A stretch of 64,000 nt of DNA from contig NZ_MDGQ01000005.1 in NCBI RefSeq assembly GCF_001747105.1, positions 1,302,001 through 1,366,000 of the forward strand, in the 5' to 3' direction. Of the stretch, positions 7,706 through 17,754 are shown one piece after another; position 1 is the stretch's first letter, and each line of letters starts with the position of its first letter. Origin of the DNA: Roseivirga misakiensis. GTDB lineage: Bacteria > Bacteroidota > Bacteroidia > Cytophagales > Cyclobacteriaceae. The position numbers and the translations under genes were made by a program. The notes below the pieces were generated by a model that saw nothing but the letters and a program-made list of their open reading frames with translations, did not search any database and had not been told where the DNA came from.

Positions 7706-10462
7706 ATGAGCGAAGAAAATAATGACGGGCTGGCCCCCGAAGAAGAAGGGAAAATTAGAGATGTAATTCCTGTTTCAGGAATGTATGAGAGCTGGTTTCT
7801 AGACTATGCCTCTTATGTAATCCTAGAAAGAGCCGTTCCTGCCATAGAAGATGGATTCAAACCCGTTCAAAGGCGGATTCTCCACTCGATGAAAGAGATG
7901 GATGATGGGCGATTCAACAAAGTGGCCAATATTATCGGTCAAACGATGCAGTATCACCCGCATGGTGACGCGTCCATCGGTGATGCGATGGTCCACATCG
8001 GTCAAAAAGACCTTTTGATTGAAACGCAAGGGAACTGGGGTGACATTCGTACCGGAGACCGAGCAGCAGCAGCTAGGTATATTGAAGCCAGACTTTCGAA
8101 ATTCGCTTTAGAAGTAGTATTTAATCCACAAACTACGGACTGGCAGCTCTCCTATGATGGACGAAAAAAAGAGCCGGTTACACTACCCGTTAAGTTTCCA
8201 CTGCTACTAGCCCAAGGCGTGGAAGGTATCGCTGTTGGACTTTCTACCAAGATATTACCGCACAACTTTATAGAACTTATTCAAGCATCAATCAAGGTGC
8301 TTCAAGGTAAAAAACCGAAGATTTATCCCGACTTTCCAACTGGTGGTATGGCCGATTTTTCGGAGTATAATGAAGGCCGAAGAGGAGGTAAGGTTAAAGT
8401 TAGAGCCGTCATAGAAGAGCATGACAAAAAGACCTTAGTAATCAAGGACATTCCTTTCGGTACTACAACTACAGGACTGATTGATTCCATTATCAAAGCG
8501 AATGATAAAGGGAAAATTAAAGTCAAAAAGGTAATTGATAATACAGCAGAAGACGTTGAGATTTTGGTTGAATTAGCCTCAGGGCAATCACCAAATATTA
8601 CCATAGATGCCCTTTATGCGTTTACCGATTGTGAAACAAGTATTTCGCCCAATGCCTGCGTAATCATAGACGATAAGCCGCATTTTGTTTCTGTAAACGA
8701 CATGTTGCGTGTGAGCACGGAGAAAACAGTCGATTTACTTCGTCAAGAACTTGAGATTAGGAAAGCCGAGCTCCTAGAAAAGATACTCTTCTCTTCTTTA
8801 GAGAAAATATTCATAGAAAATAGAATCTATAGAGATATTGAAGAGTGCGAAACTTGGGAGGCAGTGATCGATACGATCGATAAAGGACTCGATCCATTCA
8901 AAAAGCAATTCTACCGAGAGATCACACATGATGATATCACCCGTTTGACCGAAATCAAGATTAAACGAATTTCTCGATTCGATGCCTTCAAGGCAGATGA
9001 GCTGATGAAAAGGCTTGAAGAAGAGCTGTCGGAGGTTGAACACAACTTGGCTAATCTCATCGATTACGCCATTGCCTATTTCGAAAGGTTAAAAGAGAAA
9101 TACGGCAAGGATAGAGAAAGAAAAACGGAGATTAAATCCTTCGAGAATATTGCTGCTACCGTGGTAGCTGCCAATAATGCTAAACTCTATGTGAATAGAA
9201 AAGAAGGATTTATCGGGTATGGATTGAAGCGAGACGAATTTGTTTCAGAATGCTCAGATATCGATGATATCATTGTTTTTAGGGCAGATGGTAAGTTCCA
9301 AGTTGTCAGAATTTCCGATAAAATCTTTGTTGGAAAAGACATTCTCTGGGCTGGCGTTTTCAAAAAGAACGACGAGAGGAAGGTATATAATATGATGTAC
9401 CTAGACGGTAAGTCTGGTCGAACGATGGTGAAGCGTTTTCAGGTACTGGGCGTAACCAGAGATCGCGAATATGACCTGACTAAGGGGGAAAGAGGCTCTA
9501 AAGTCTTGTATTTCACAGCCAATCCGAACGGGGAGGCTGAGCTAGTGACTGTTTATCTAACTTCTGGAGCTAAGGCAAGGGTGAAAGTTTTCGACTTTAA
9601 CTTTGCCGATATAGAAATAAAAGGACGTGGTGCAGGAGGAAATATAGTCACCAAATACCCGGTTCGGAAGGTTCAGCTAAAAATGGAGGGTAAATCCACC
9701 TTGGGAGGCCTGGATATTTGGTATGATGAATCTGTAGGTCGACTAAATCGCGATCAAAGAGGCGAGCTTTTAGGAAATTTCCAGGCCGATGACATGGTTT
9801 TGGTGATTTATAATAGTGGGGAATATGAACTGACCTCTTTTGATTTGACGAATCGATACGAGCCTGCTAAAATTCACCTTATCGAGAAATTCAATCCAGA
9901 AGGTGTTATTTCAGTGATTCATTATGATGCAAGTAGCGCTCAGAATTACGTAAAGCGTTTCCAAGTAGAGACATCCACGCGAGACAAGAAGTTTCTTTTT
10001 ATCAATGAAGAAAAAGGCTCTAAACTTCAACTAGCAACAACATTAAAAGACGCTCAGATAGAAGTCCATTATACCATTAAAGGCTCTAGAGAACGGCATA
10101 AAACCGTATTTGATATGGATATGCTGATTGATGTGAAAGGTTGGAGAGCCAATGGAAACAGACTTTCGCCACATAATGTGAAAAAGGTGGTGTTGCTAGA
10201 TGGCAAGAAGGTCGATGTAAATGTAGAGGACGCTGAAGCTGAGACGGCCGAGGTTTCGGAGGAGCAGGAAGCAGTGGTTGAAAAAACACCAGAAGCACCG
10301 ATTACGGTCGATGAAAAGCCGAAAGAGGAAAAAGTAGTGCCCGAGGTTGAAAAGCCAGTACAAGAAAAGCCTGAAAAGAAGGAAGCACCTAAGCCAAAGT
10401 CAGATGGTAAAAAGCCAGGTTCTGGGGAATATAATGTAGGAGATACAATAGAACTGTTCTAG
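7706..10462 (+). CDS. parC: DNA topoisomerase IV subunit A
   Basis: 918 residues. The breakage-reunion domain carries DRAAAARYIEARLSK with the catalytic tyrosine at residue 125, which attacks DNA in the gate segment. The helical coiled region is at about 340-480, then a beta-pinwheel C-terminal domain from about 500 to 835. The last 80 or so residues are a low-complexity tail rich in Glu, Lys and Pro (EEQEAVVEKTPEAP, KPEKKEAPKPKSDGKKPG) ending in YNVGDTIELF. Pairing with ParE and gene order identify it as ParC rather than GyrA. It is followed by a strong terminator. Confidence 0.95.
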   Translation: MSEENNDGLAPEEEGKIRDVIPVSGMYESWFLDYASYVILERAVPAIEDGFKPVQRRILHSMKEMDDGRFNKVANIIGQTMQYHPHGDASIGDAMVHIGQKDLLIETQGNWGDIRTGDRAAAARYIEARLSKFALEVVFNPQTTDWQLSYDGRKKEPVTLPVKFPLLLAQGVEGIAVGLSTKILPHNFIELIQASIKVLQGKKPKIYPDFPTGGMADFSEYNEGRRGGKVKVRAVIEEHDKKTLVIKDIPFGTTTTGLIDSIIKANDKGKIKVKKVIDNTAEDVEILVELASGQSPNITIDALYAFTDCETSISPNACVIIDDKPHFVSVNDMLRVSTEKTVDLLRQELEIRKAELLEKILFSSLEKIFIENRIYRDIEECETWEAVIDTIDKGLDPFKKQFYREITHDDITRLTEIKIKRISRFDAFKADELMKRLEEELSEVEHNLANLIDYAIAYFERLKEKYGKDRERKTEIKSFENIAATVVAANNAKLYVNRKEGFIGYGLKRDEFVSECSDIDDIIVFRADGKFQVVRISDKIFVGKDILWAGVFKKNDERKVYNMMYLDGKSGRTMVKRFQVLGVTRDREYDLTKGERGSKVLYFTANPNGEAELVTVYLTSGAKARVKVFDFNFADIEIKGRGAGGNIVTKYPVRKVQLKMEGKSTLGGLDIWYDESVGRLNRDQRGELLGNFQADDMVLVIYNSGEYELTSFDLTNRYEPAKIHLIEKFNPEGVISVIHYDASSAQNYVKRFQVETSTRDKKFLFINEEKGSKLQLATTLKDAQIEVHYTIKGSRERHKTVFDMDMLIDVKGWRANGNRLSPHNVKKVVLLDGKKVDVNVEDAEAETAEVSEEQEAVVEKTPEAPITVDEKPKEEKVVPEVEKPVQEKPEKKEAPKPKSDGKKPGSGEYNVGDTIELF

Positions 10463-10515
10463 AACTAGGCTAAGAAATAAGACCAGATTGAGGAATTTAA
10501 GGCCTTGATTTATTG

Positions 10516-10555
10516 ACAAAAGCTGTTGATCGAAGTGATCAATAGCTTTTGTTTT
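10516..10555 (+). terminator. intrinsic terminator after parEC
   Basis: A 16-bp stem with one G-T wobble (10516-10531 with 10537-10552), a 5-base loop GAAGT and a short T-tract (10552-10555). It ends the parE-parC transcript 15 bases before the trmH-like start. Confidence 0.85.
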
Positions 10556-10569
10556 AAACGAGCATAAAG

Positions 10570-11253
10570 TTGAGTAAGGAAATAATTGACATGTTAGCCA
10601 CCTATGTAACGCCTAATAAATTGGCGCTCATAGATAAAGTGCTGTCCGAAAGAACACGTCACCTTACCGTAGTATTAGAAGATATTTATCATGCCCAAAA
10701 TGCAAGTGCTGTCATGCGTACCTGCGACTGTTTTGGCATTCAAGATTTATACATCACACAACGGCTTCATGATTATGAAGTGAATCCGAATGTAGTAAGA
10801 GGCGCTTCAAAATGGATCACTCTGCACAAGTACGAAAGAGAATCTATGAGTACTGAAAAGTGCTTTAAGGATTTAAGGAAGAAAAATTATCGAATTGTTG
10901 GGACAACCCCTTCAAGCGAAGTTGCATCTATACATGAGTTAGACTTAACGCAAAAGACTGCGATAGTTTTTGGGACAGAGTTGGGTGGTTTAACGAAGTA
11001 TGCACGCGAACAGGTAGATGAATTAGTACATGTGCCGATGTATGGTTTTACGGAATCATTTAATATTTCGGTAAGTGCAGCGTTAATACTTCAAGAATTT
11101 GTAAAACGACTTAAATTCAGTGATATCGTCTGGCAGTTGACAGAAAAAGAGCAAGAAGAATTAAAACTTGAGTGGTTTTCTAGAATTGTCAAGAGGTCCG
11201 ATTTACACATAAAAAACTATCTAAAGGAACGTTCTGAAAAACTTGAGGGTTAA
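10570..11253 (+). CDS. trmH: TrmH-type (SPOUT) RNA 2'-O-methyltransferase
   Basis: 227 residues. The SpoU/TrmH motifs are clear: motif 1 NASAVMRTCDCFGIQDLYI, motif 2 IVFGTELGGLTKYA, motif 3 VPMYGFTESFNISVSAALI, which form the knotted SAM-binding site. The order and the C-terminal extension after motif 3 fit tRNA (guanosine-18)-2'-O-methyltransferase. The TTG at 10570 is chosen over the ATG at 10591 because homologues extend a few residues before VTPNKLALIDKVL. It lies between the parEC terminator and the DUF5686 gene. Confidence 0.87.
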   Translation: MSKEIIDMLATYVTPNKLALIDKVLSERTRHLTVVLEDIYHAQNASAVMRTCDCFGIQDLYITQRLHDYEVNPNVVRGASKWITLHKYERESMSTEKCFKDLRKKNYRIVGTTPSSEVASIHELDLTQKTAIVFGTELGGLTKYAREQVDELVHVPMYGFTESFNISVSAALILQEFVKRLKFSDIVWQLTEKEQEELKLEWFSRIVKRSDLHIKNYLKERSEKLEG

Positions 11254-11303
11254 AACGCAAAGAAACTTCGAAAACATTGACTTCTTTTGCGACGTCTGCG
11301 TTT
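11253..11303 (+). promoter_or_regulatory. two overlapping, mutually exclusive hairpins after trmH
   Basis: AAACGCA (11253-11259) can pair with TGCGTTT (11297-11303), or CGCAAAGAA (11256-11264) can pair with TTCTTTTGCG (11282-11291) with one bulge. The two share the CGCA segment. No T-tract follows. It may be only a mRNA 3' end, or an alternating structure before the DUF5686 gene. Confidence 0.3.
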
Positions 11304-11335
11304 AGAATAGGTCAAAATCTTTAAAACACGACACA

Positions 11336-13843
11336 TTGAAACTGAAATCAATATTTTTCACATTTATTTTTTTAGCTAGCCTAACAGGAATTAACGCTCA
11401 AACGGTAATCACGGGTAAGGTAATAGATGCTGAATCTGGTGACCCAATTCCATTTGCCAATGTGGTCATAAAAGGTACAACAATCGGTTCTACCACCGAC
11501 TTTGAGGGACTTTATAGAATAGAAGGAGATGCCAAATCTGATTCAATTTTCGTTTCCTACATAGGTTACGAAAAGAAGTACAAGGTGTATAAAAAAGGTA
11601 TTACCCAGACCGTTAACTTCCAATTACAGCCTGAAGCCACCGCATTAGACGATTTTGTCGTTTATGCCAGAAAGCAAGAAAATCCGGCATTTGCCATTAT
11701 GCGTTCCGTAATGGACAACAAAAAGAACAACGATAAAAGAGGCTTAGCTGCCTACGAATACGAGAGTTACAATAAGATTGAAATTGATGTAGATAACATC
11801 ACCGATAAATTAAGGGAGAAAAAGTACATGCAGAAGATCACTGCAGTGCTCGATTCTATTGAGACCATAGCTGGCGAGGACGGCAAGCCAATTTTGCCGC
11901 TGTTTATCTCAGAATCGCTATCAAAATTCTACTATCGAGACAATCCAAGACTTCAAAAAGAGGAAGTTCAAAAAACAAGGATAAAAGGAGTCGGAATCGA
12001 AGACGGTTCATTGATTTCACAAATCATTGGCTCGTCATTTCAAGAGTACAATTTTTACCAGAATAGAATGACAATTGTAGAGCGTGAATTTGCTTCACCT
12101 ATCGGTGATGCATGGCGATTGCTGTACGATTATGAGTTGGAAGATAGCCTTTATGTTGGCGATGATTTTTGCTACCTCCTAGATTTTAAGCCTAAAAACG
12201 ATCAGGAATTGGCCTTTATCGGTAAAGTCTGGATCACCAAAGACGAATTTGCAATTAAGCAGATAGACGCCACTATGCAGCCCACGGCTAATCTGAACTT
12301 TATTGAGAAAATTAAAATCCAGCAAGAACTCGAGAAAACCGAAAAAGGCCAATGGTTGCCAATAAAGTCTCGTATACTGATCGATGTACTTGAATTGACC
12401 AATAAGTCCGCTGGTTTCTTAGCCAAGTTTTATAGCTCCAATAAGAATCTCAAAGTAACTGAACCTAAGCCTACTCGATTTTTTGAAAGAACGATTGAAC
12501 TAGCCGAAGATGCTCGAGAACAGGATGAAGCTTTTTGGGCTAGCCGTAGACATGACAAACTAAGCGATACGGAAGTAAATGTAATGGCCATGATCGACTC
12601 TTTGAATCAAGTGCCATTTGTAAAAACATGGACCGAAATATTTAAGACAATCGCCCGTGGATATGTGGAGGTAGGCAAATTGGACCTTGGTCCATGGCCT
12701 TTCTTGGTAGGAGCCAATGACGTAGAAGGTTTCCGATTGAGAATAGGGGGTAGAACAAATGAAAACTTCAGCCGCAAATGGCAATTTAACGGTTATGGAG
12801 CTTACGGTTTCTCAGACGAAAGATTCAAGTATGGTTTAGGTGCTGGGATTATATTGGATAGAGATAAATGGACCACGCTAAACCTCAGCTATCGAAATGA
12901 TATCGATCAATTCGGTATTCAACCCGACCCTTTAACAAACCTTGGAGATGGTAGTGCCTTTTTAGCCCTAACACAACTAGGCAACCTCGTAAGACCATTT
13001 AGGTACCAGCAATACAGGTTTGTAGCATCCAGACAATTCTCAAGGTCTTTTTCTGCGGTTTTACAACTTAATAAACAAGATTATCGCCCAGAATTTGACT
13101 TCAGGTATCGAACAGACTTAACCAGAACTGATTCACCATTAGCAACAGATTTCTCCGCTACCGAAGCGATCATTAGATTGAAGTTTGCCAGGGACGAGAC
13201 CTTTTTGATCAACGATAATAGCCGTTTTAGTTTGGGAACACTACGTTGGCCAATATTCTTATTCTCTTATACGCGTGGGTTCAAAGGAATAGGAGGAGAC
13301 TTTGAATACAACAAAGTTAATTTTGGTGTATCCCAAAGAGTCAAGCTTGGTTTCTGGGGTGTATCGACCTATCAAGTAAGTGCAGGTAAAATCTTTGACG
13401 ATGTGCCTTATCCGCTATTAACAGCTCACATTGGTAATGAGCAATTCGTCTACACAGATATAGCGTATAATACCATGAACTTCTTCGAGTTCGTAAGTCA
13501 GTCATATGCTTCCTTGAGCTATCAACACAAATTCGGTGGGTTCGTTTTCAACAGAATTCCTTTGATGAAGAAGCTCAAATGGAGATTGGTCGGTACAGGT
13601 AATTTACTATTTGGCGGCGTGAGCGATAGTACATTGGGTGTACAAGTCACTAGAGATGAAAGTGGAAATGAATTACCATTTTTCAATGTTTTAGAAAATG
13701 GAAGACCATTTGCCGAGGTAGGTCTCGGTGTTGAAAATATATTCAAGTTTTTCAGAGTAGACTTCGTTCGAAGACTAACTTATCTAGAGAACCCAGGCAT
13801 AGATAGAACAAGTATTAAATTCAGCTTCAATCTTTCTTTATAA
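11336..13843 (+). CDS. DUF5686 / carboxypeptidase regulatory-like domain outer-membrane protein
   Basis: 835 residues. A signal peptide (MKLKSIFFTFIFLASLTGINAQ) is followed by a carboxypeptidase-D regulatory-like beta sandwich at about 23-110 (GKVIDAESGDPIPFANVVIKGT, then TDFEGLYRI and VSYIGYEKK), as in SusC/TonB-dependent receptors. The rest is a large DUF5686 region whose C-terminal half reads as alternating beta strands of an outer-membrane barrel and ends in an aromatic-rich strand. No TonB plug is visible, so it is not a normal TonB receptor. The function of the family is unknown. The TTG start is chosen because it is the only one that keeps the signal peptide. Confidence 0.88.
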   Translation: MKLKSIFFTFIFLASLTGINAQTVITGKVIDAESGDPIPFANVVIKGTTIGSTTDFEGLYRIEGDAKSDSIFVSYIGYEKKYKVYKKGITQTVNFQLQPEATALDDFVVYARKQENPAFAIMRSVMDNKKNNDKRGLAAYEYESYNKIEIDVDNITDKLREKKYMQKITAVLDSIETIAGEDGKPILPLFISESLSKFYYRDNPRLQKEEVQKTRIKGVGIEDGSLISQIIGSSFQEYNFYQNRMTIVEREFASPIGDAWRLLYDYELEDSLYVGDDFCYLLDFKPKNDQELAFIGKVWITKDEFAIKQIDATMQPTANLNFIEKIKIQQELEKTEKGQWLPIKSRILIDVLELTNKSAGFLAKFYSSNKNLKVTEPKPTRFFERTIELAEDAREQDEAFWASRRHDKLSDTEVNVMAMIDSLNQVPFVKTWTEIFKTIARGYVEVGKLDLGPWPFLVGANDVEGFRLRIGGRTNENFSRKWQFNGYGAYGFSDERFKYGLGAGIILDRDKWTTLNLSYRNDIDQFGIQPDPLTNLGDGSAFLALTQLGNLVRPFRYQQYRFVASRQFSRSFSAVLQLNKQDYRPEFDFRYRTDLTRTDSPLATDFSATEAIIRLKFARDETFLINDNSRFSLGTLRWPIFLFSYTRGFKGIGGDFEYNKVNFGVSQRVKLGFWGVSTYQVSAGKIFDDVPYPLLTAHIGNEQFVYTDIAYNTMNFFEFVSQSYASLSYQHKFGGFVFNRIPLMKKLKWRLVGTGNLLFGGVSDSTLGVQVTRDESGNELPFFNVLENGRPFAEVGLGVENIFKFFRVDFVRRLTYLENPGIDRTSIKFSFNLSL

Positions 13844-13960
13844 TTCCTGCAATTAAGACCATTTCCAAGCTTTAAGTAGTAATTAATGTTGCATATTTGC
13901 AGGCATTAAATCATAGTTTTAATAAATCCTGTTGGTTTGTAGCAACAGGTACCCATTAAA

Positions 13961-15913
13961 ATGAGCCAAGAGCAAATAAAAATCACCTTACCTGACGAAA
14001 GTATAAGAGAATATGCGTCAGGAGCCTCAGCGATGGATGTCGCTGTAAGTATTAGCGAAGGACTTGCAAGAAACGTACTAGCAGCCGAAGTAAATGGAGA
14101 AGTTTGGGACGCCAATCGCCCAATGTCTCAAGATTCTTCAGTAAAACTACTCACCTGGAACGATCAAGACGGTAAATCTACTTTTTGGCATTCATCAGCA
14201 CACCTAATGGCCGAAGCACTTGAGGCGTTATACCCAGGTGTTAAGCTAGGAATAGGCCCAGCCATAGAAAATGGGTACTATTACGATGTAGATTTCGGGG
14301 AGCAAGAATTTGATTCGGCACACCTAGAAAAGATAGAGCAAAAGATGCTCGAACTGGCCCGTCAGAAAAATACATTTATCAGAAAAGACATTTCCAAAGC
14401 CGACGCTGTTAAATACTTCGAATCTAAAGGCGACGAATATAAACTTGAATTGATCGAAGGGCTTGATGATGGCAGCATTACCTTCTATGAGCAAGGAAAT
14501 TTCACAGACTTATGTCGAGGGCCACATATTCCACACACAGGATTCATCAAGGCGATTAAGTGTTTGAGTGTAGCTGGTGCTTATTGGCGTGGCGATGAAA
14601 AGCGAAAACAACTAACTCGAATTTACGGTATTACTTTCCCTAAACAGAAGGAGCTTACGCAATACCTTCATATGTTGGAGGAGGCCAAAAAACGAGATCA
14701 CAGAAAACTAGGTAAAGAATTAGACCTATTCACGTTCTCTGAAAAAGTTGGAATGGGGCTTCCTTTGTGGTTGCCAAAAGGCGCCAAGTTAAGGGAACGT
14801 CTAGAAAGCTTTATGCGAAAGGCGCAGGTACGTTCTGGCTATGAACCAGTCGTAACCCCGCATATTGGTCATAAAGATTTGTATGTAACCTCAGGGCACT
14901 ACCAAAAATATGGTGCTGACTCGTTTCAGCCGATCAGTACACCACACGAAGGAGAGGAGTTCTTGTTAAAGCCAATGAACTGCCCACATCACTGTGAAAT
15001 TTATAAGTCAAGACCGAGATCCTACAAGGATTTGCCAGTTCGCTACGCTGAGTTCGGTACAGTATATAGATACGAACAAAGTGGTGAACTACATGGCCTG
15101 ACTCGTGTAAGAGGTTTTACTCAAGATGATGCACACATTTTTTGTATGCAAGATCAGGTGAAGGATGAATTCACTAAAGTGATTGATTTAGTGCTTTATG
15201 TATTTGAATCTCTTGGATTTGAAGATTATACAGCACAGATTTCTTTGCGTGATCCAGAAAACAAAGAAAAGTACATTGGTTCAGATGAAGCATGGGAAAA
15301 GGCCGAGCGCGCCATTATTGAAGCAGCAACGGAGAAAGGGTTAAATACAGTGACCGAACTAGGTGAAGCGGCTTTTTACGGTCCAAAGCTGGACTTTATG
15401 GTAAAAGATGCTTTGGGTAGAAAATGGCAACTAGGAACTATTCAGGTAGACTATACATTACCAGAACGTTTCGAATTAGAATATACTGGGTCAGATAACC
15501 AAAAGCATAGGCCAGTAATGATCCATAGAGCACCATTTGGTTCATTGGAACGTTTTGTGGCGGTTTTGATTGAGCACTGTGGAGGAGAGTTTCCACTATG
15601 GCTGACACCAGACCAGGTGGCAATACTGCCTATCTCTGAAAAATATGCGGATTATGCACAAGAGCTATACAAAGTCTTGGAATCTGAAGATATCACGGGT
15701 TTTGTAGATAATAGAGATGAAAAAATAGGCAGAAAGATTCGTGATGCTGAAGTGAAAAAGATACCGATCATGCTGATTGTTGGAGAGAAAGAAGCTGCGG
15801 ATAGAGCGGTTTCAGTGAGAAGACATGGGCATGGTGATGCAGGTTCTTTCAGTATTGAAGAGTTTATTACTTATTTTAATAATGAAAAGGCCGACTCACT
15901 AAGTCAGCGTTAG
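13961..15913 (+). CDS. thrS: threonyl-tRNA synthetase
   Basis: 650 residues, full length. The domains in order are TGS (about 1-64), the SAD editing domain with [11 protein letters not shown] and [11 protein letters not shown], the class II catalytic core with [11 protein letters not shown] (zinc Cys at 341) and [21 protein letters not shown] as motif 2, motif 3 [11 protein letters not shown], and the C-terminal anticodon-binding domain. It charges tRNA-Thr; a tRNA-Thr gene lies about 13.5 kb downstream. It heads the classical thrS-infC-rpmI-rplT cluster. A CATATTTG hexamer-like element at 13892-13899 may be its -7 box. Confidence 0.97.
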   Translation: MSQEQIKITLPDESIREYASGASAMDVAVSISEGLARNVLAAEVNGEVWDANRPMSQDSSVKLLTWNDQDGKSTFWHSSAHLMAEALEALYPGVKLGIGPAIENGYYYDVDFGEQEFDSAHLEKIEQKMLELARQKNTFIRKDISKADAVKYFESKGDEYKLELIEGLDDGSITFYEQGNFTDLCRGPHIPHTGFIKAIKCLSVAGAYWRGDEKRKQLTRIYGITFPKQKELTQYLHMLEEAKKRDHRKLGKELDLFTFSEKVGMGLPLWLPKGAKLRERLESFMRKAQVRSGYEPVVTPHIGHKDLYVTSGHYQKYGADSFQPISTPHEGEEFLLKPMNCPHHCEIYKSRPRSYKDLPVRYAEFGTVYRYEQSGELHGLTRVRGFTQDDAHIFCMQDQVKDEFTKVIDLVLYVFESLGFEDYTAQISLRDPENKEKYIGSDEAWEKAERAIIEAATEKGLNTVTELGEAAFYGPKLDFMVKDALGRKWQLGTIQVDYTLPERFELEYTGSDNQKHRPVMIHRAPFGSLERFVAVLIEHCGGEFPLWLTPDQVAILPISEKYADYAQELYKVLESEDITGFVDNRDEKIGRKIRDAEVKKIPIMLIVGEKEAADRAVSVRRHGHGDAGSFSIEEFITYFNNEKADSLSQR

Positions 15914-15936
15914 ATATTATATAAATATTACGAACA

Positions 15937-15966
15937 TTGGTAATTAGAAAATAATGCCGATATTTG
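15937..15966 (+). promoter_or_regulatory. candidate promoter of infC-rpmI-rplT
   Basis: TTG at 15937-15939, a 19-base spacer and GATATTTG at 15959-15966 fit the Bacteroidota -33/-7 consensus (TTG, TAnnTTTG) with one mismatch. It lies just after the thrS stop, so infC may be transcribed apart from thrS. Confidence 0.45.
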
Positions 15967-15984
15967 CAGTCATTTTGATAAAAC

Positions 15985-15992
15985 AAGGAGGT
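15985..15992 (+). promoter_or_regulatory. consensus Shine-Dalgarno of infC
   Basis: AAGGAGGT is a full anti-SD complement, rare in this window. Its GGAGG core ends 5 bases before an in-frame ATC (15997) but 14 bases before the ATG (16006), so the spacing favours ATC as the start codon. Confidence 0.75.
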
Positions 15993-15996
15993 AACA

Positions 15997-16551
15997 ATCG
16001 CTAAAATGAGAAGACGCTACCCGCCAAGAGGTAGGGTGGAAGAGCCATATAAGGTCAATGGCCGAATTACTGCAGCCGAAGTTCGCGTTGTAGGAGAAAA
16101 TGTAGAACAGGGTGTTTTCCCAATCAGTAAAGCGTTAGAAATGGCGCGAGGACAGGGACTAGACCTAGTAGAAATCTCGCCTAAGGCAGTACCTCCTGTT
16201 TGTAAGGTAATAGATTACTCAAAATTTAAGTACGAGCAGAAAAAGAAGCAGAAAGAAATTAAAGCTAAAGCTGCTAAAACAGTACTAAAAGAAATCAGGT
16301 TTGGTCCGAATACGGATGACCATGATTTTGATTTTAAATTAAAACACGCGATTAACTTCCTTAAGGAAGGTGCTAAGGTAAAAGCCTATGTACATTTTAA
16401 GGGAAGGACGATTGTATATAAAGAAAGAGGCGAAATTTTGCTTCTTAAATTTGCTCAAGCTTTAGAGGAATATGCTAAAGTGGAGCAGTTACCAAAATTA
16501 GAGGGTAAGAGGATGTTTCTCTTTTTATCACCTAAAACAGGAAAGAAATAA
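15997..16551 (+). CDS. infC: translation initiation factor IF-3, probable ATC start
   Basis: About 184 residues from the ATC, or 181 from the ATG at 16006. IF3-N (about 18-85; [34 protein letters not shown]) and IF3-C (about 90-180; [38 protein letters not shown]) are complete. IF-3 binds the 30S subunit and rejects non-canonical start codons; in E. coli infC itself starts with AUU and is thereby self-regulated. Here the strong Shine-Dalgarno is placed correctly for ATC, giving (M)AKMRRRY. The start choice is inference; the gene identity is certain. Confidence 0.93.
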   Translation: MAKMRRRYPPRGRVEEPYKVNGRITAAEVRVVGENVEQGVFPISKALEMARGQGLDLVEISPKAVPPVCKVIDYSKFKYEQKKKQKEIKAKAAKTVLKEIRFGPNTDDHDFDFKLKHAINFLKEGAKVKAYVHFKGRTIVYKERGEILLLKFAQALEEYAKVEQLPKLEGKRMFLFLSPKTGKK

Positions 16552-16572
16552 TTATTAAACTAGTTATATATA

Positions 16573-16767
16573 ATGCCTAAAGTAAAAACAAAGTCAGGAG
16601 CTAAAAAGCGTTTCAAATTGACAGGAACTGGCAAAATCAAAAGAAAGCATGCTTTCAAAAGCCATATCCTAACCAAAAAAGAGACGAAGCAAAAACGTAA
16701 TTTGACGAACACCGGTTTGGTGCATAAGTCAGATGAGAATAACGTTAAGCACATGCTCAACATTTAA
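16573..16767 (+). CDS. rpmI: 50S ribosomal protein L35
   Basis: 64 residues, highly basic, with the L35 signature [20 protein letters not shown] and [11 protein letters not shown]. The size is normal for the family. It follows infC by 21 bases and precedes rplT by 87 bases in the conserved IF3-L35-L20 order. L35 sits in the large subunit. Confidence 0.97.
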   Translation: MPKVKTKSGAKKRFKLTGTGKIKRKHAFKSHILTKKETKQKRNLTNTGLVHKSDENNVKHMLNI

Positions 16768-16854
16768 TTAAAATTTAAAGGTTTATTGTTTCACCGGAGT
16801 TTTGGTTCTAAGTATTCATGAAAGTGAGTCGCCAAAAATCAAAAAATTAAAACT

Positions 16855-17202
16855 ATGCCAAGATCAGTTAACACAGTAGCATCAAGAGCTAAAAGAAAAA
16901 GAATCCTCAAACAGGCCAAAGGGTACTGGGGGAGAAGAAAAAATGTATGGACGGTAGCAAAAAATGCCGTTGAAAAAGGTCTCGTTTATTCTTATAGAGA
17001 CAGAAAAGCAAAGAAAAGAGAATTTAGAAAGCTTTGGATCCAGCGAATCAATGCTGGTGCAAGACTTCACGGTATGTCTTACTCTCAGTTTATGGGTAAA
17101 TTAGGACAGTCTGGAGTTGAATTAAACAGAAAGGTGCTTGCAGATCTTGCAATGAATCACCCTGAAGCATTCAAAGCTGTTATCGATAAAGTAAACAAAT
17201 AA
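16855..17202 (+). CDS. rplT: 50S ribosomal protein L20
   Basis: 115 residues, full length, with the typical [20 protein letters not shown] start, [14 protein letters not shown] and [18 protein letters not shown]20 is an early assembly protein of the large subunit and in several bacteria represses its own operon by binding the leader; no such site could be identified by eye here. It ends the cluster and is followed by a strong terminator. Confidence 0.97.
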   Translation: MPRSVNTVASRAKRKRILKQAKGYWGRRKNVWTVAKNAVEKGLVYSYRDRKAKKREFRKLWIQRINAGARLHGMSYSQFMGKLGQSGVELNRKVLADLAMNHPEAFKAVIDKVNK

Positions 17203-17223
17203 GCATCATTGCTTATGAATTAG

Positions 17224-17253
17224 GCCCTGACTTACCCAAGTCAGGGCTTTTTT
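17224..17253 (+). terminator. intrinsic terminator of the infC-rpmI-rplT cluster
   Basis: GCCCTGACTT (17224-17233), loop ACCC, AAGTCAGGGC (17238-17247), then six T: a perfect 10-bp stem. The T-tract overlaps the stop codon of the convergent lipoprotein gene. Confidence 0.93.
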
Positions 17254-17686
17254 ATTTTAGGTACAATTTGGTTGAATGCATAAAGTCAATTTTTAACTCA
17301 CCATTAACCTTTCTAATAAGCATGCTTTCGAACCAAGATCGATCATTTGGGATTACTCCTTGGTTAAAATAATTCACATGAATCAGTTCATTGTCTTGGG
17401 CAATGGCTAATTCGCGCACTTCCCATTTCCTACCGATCGTCAAGGGCATCAACGCTACTAAGCTATCGACATTCCATTTTACATCATGTTCGAACATGTG
17501 AAAGTCTTCGCTGACTAGCTTTCTCATGGAAGTGCTATCTGCGTTGCCTAAGGCAGTAAAGAAGTCATCAATAACTGATTTGATGTCAGAATCAGCCCAA
17601 GGTTCTAGAGTTTCACTATTAGACGCTTTTTCACAAGAAAGCTGCAGAAGTATTAAGGAGAGGGCTAAGTATCGAAAGATTTTCAT
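17252..17686 (-). CDS. lipoprotein with an NTF2/SnoaL-like domain
   Basis: 144 residues from the ATG at 17686. MKIFRYLALSLILLQLSC is a lipoprotein signal peptide. The mature part (IKSVIDDFFTALGNADSTSMRKLVSEDFHMFEHD, a conserved Trp in REL/WEV context, FESMLIRKVNGELKI) has the helix-helix-sheet pattern of DUF4440/SnoaL proteins of the NTF2-like cone fold; the ligand or reaction is unknown. The frame is open up to 17824, but the 46 extra residues have no signal character and would place the real signal peptide internally, so the longer start is rejected. Confidence 0.75.
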   Translation of the reverse strand: MKIFRYLALSLILLQLSCEKASNSETLEPWADSDIKSVIDDFFTALGNADSTSMRKLVSEDFHMFEHDVKWNVDSLVALMPLTIGRKWEVRELAIAQDNELIHVNYFNQGVIPNDRSWFESMLIRKVNGELKIDFMHSTKLYLK

Positions 17687-17754
17687 GGAGCAAGTCTTAT
17701 CATCTAGATCGAAAATAGGTCTATATATTTTTTTAAAAAAGGTAAGCGGAAAGG

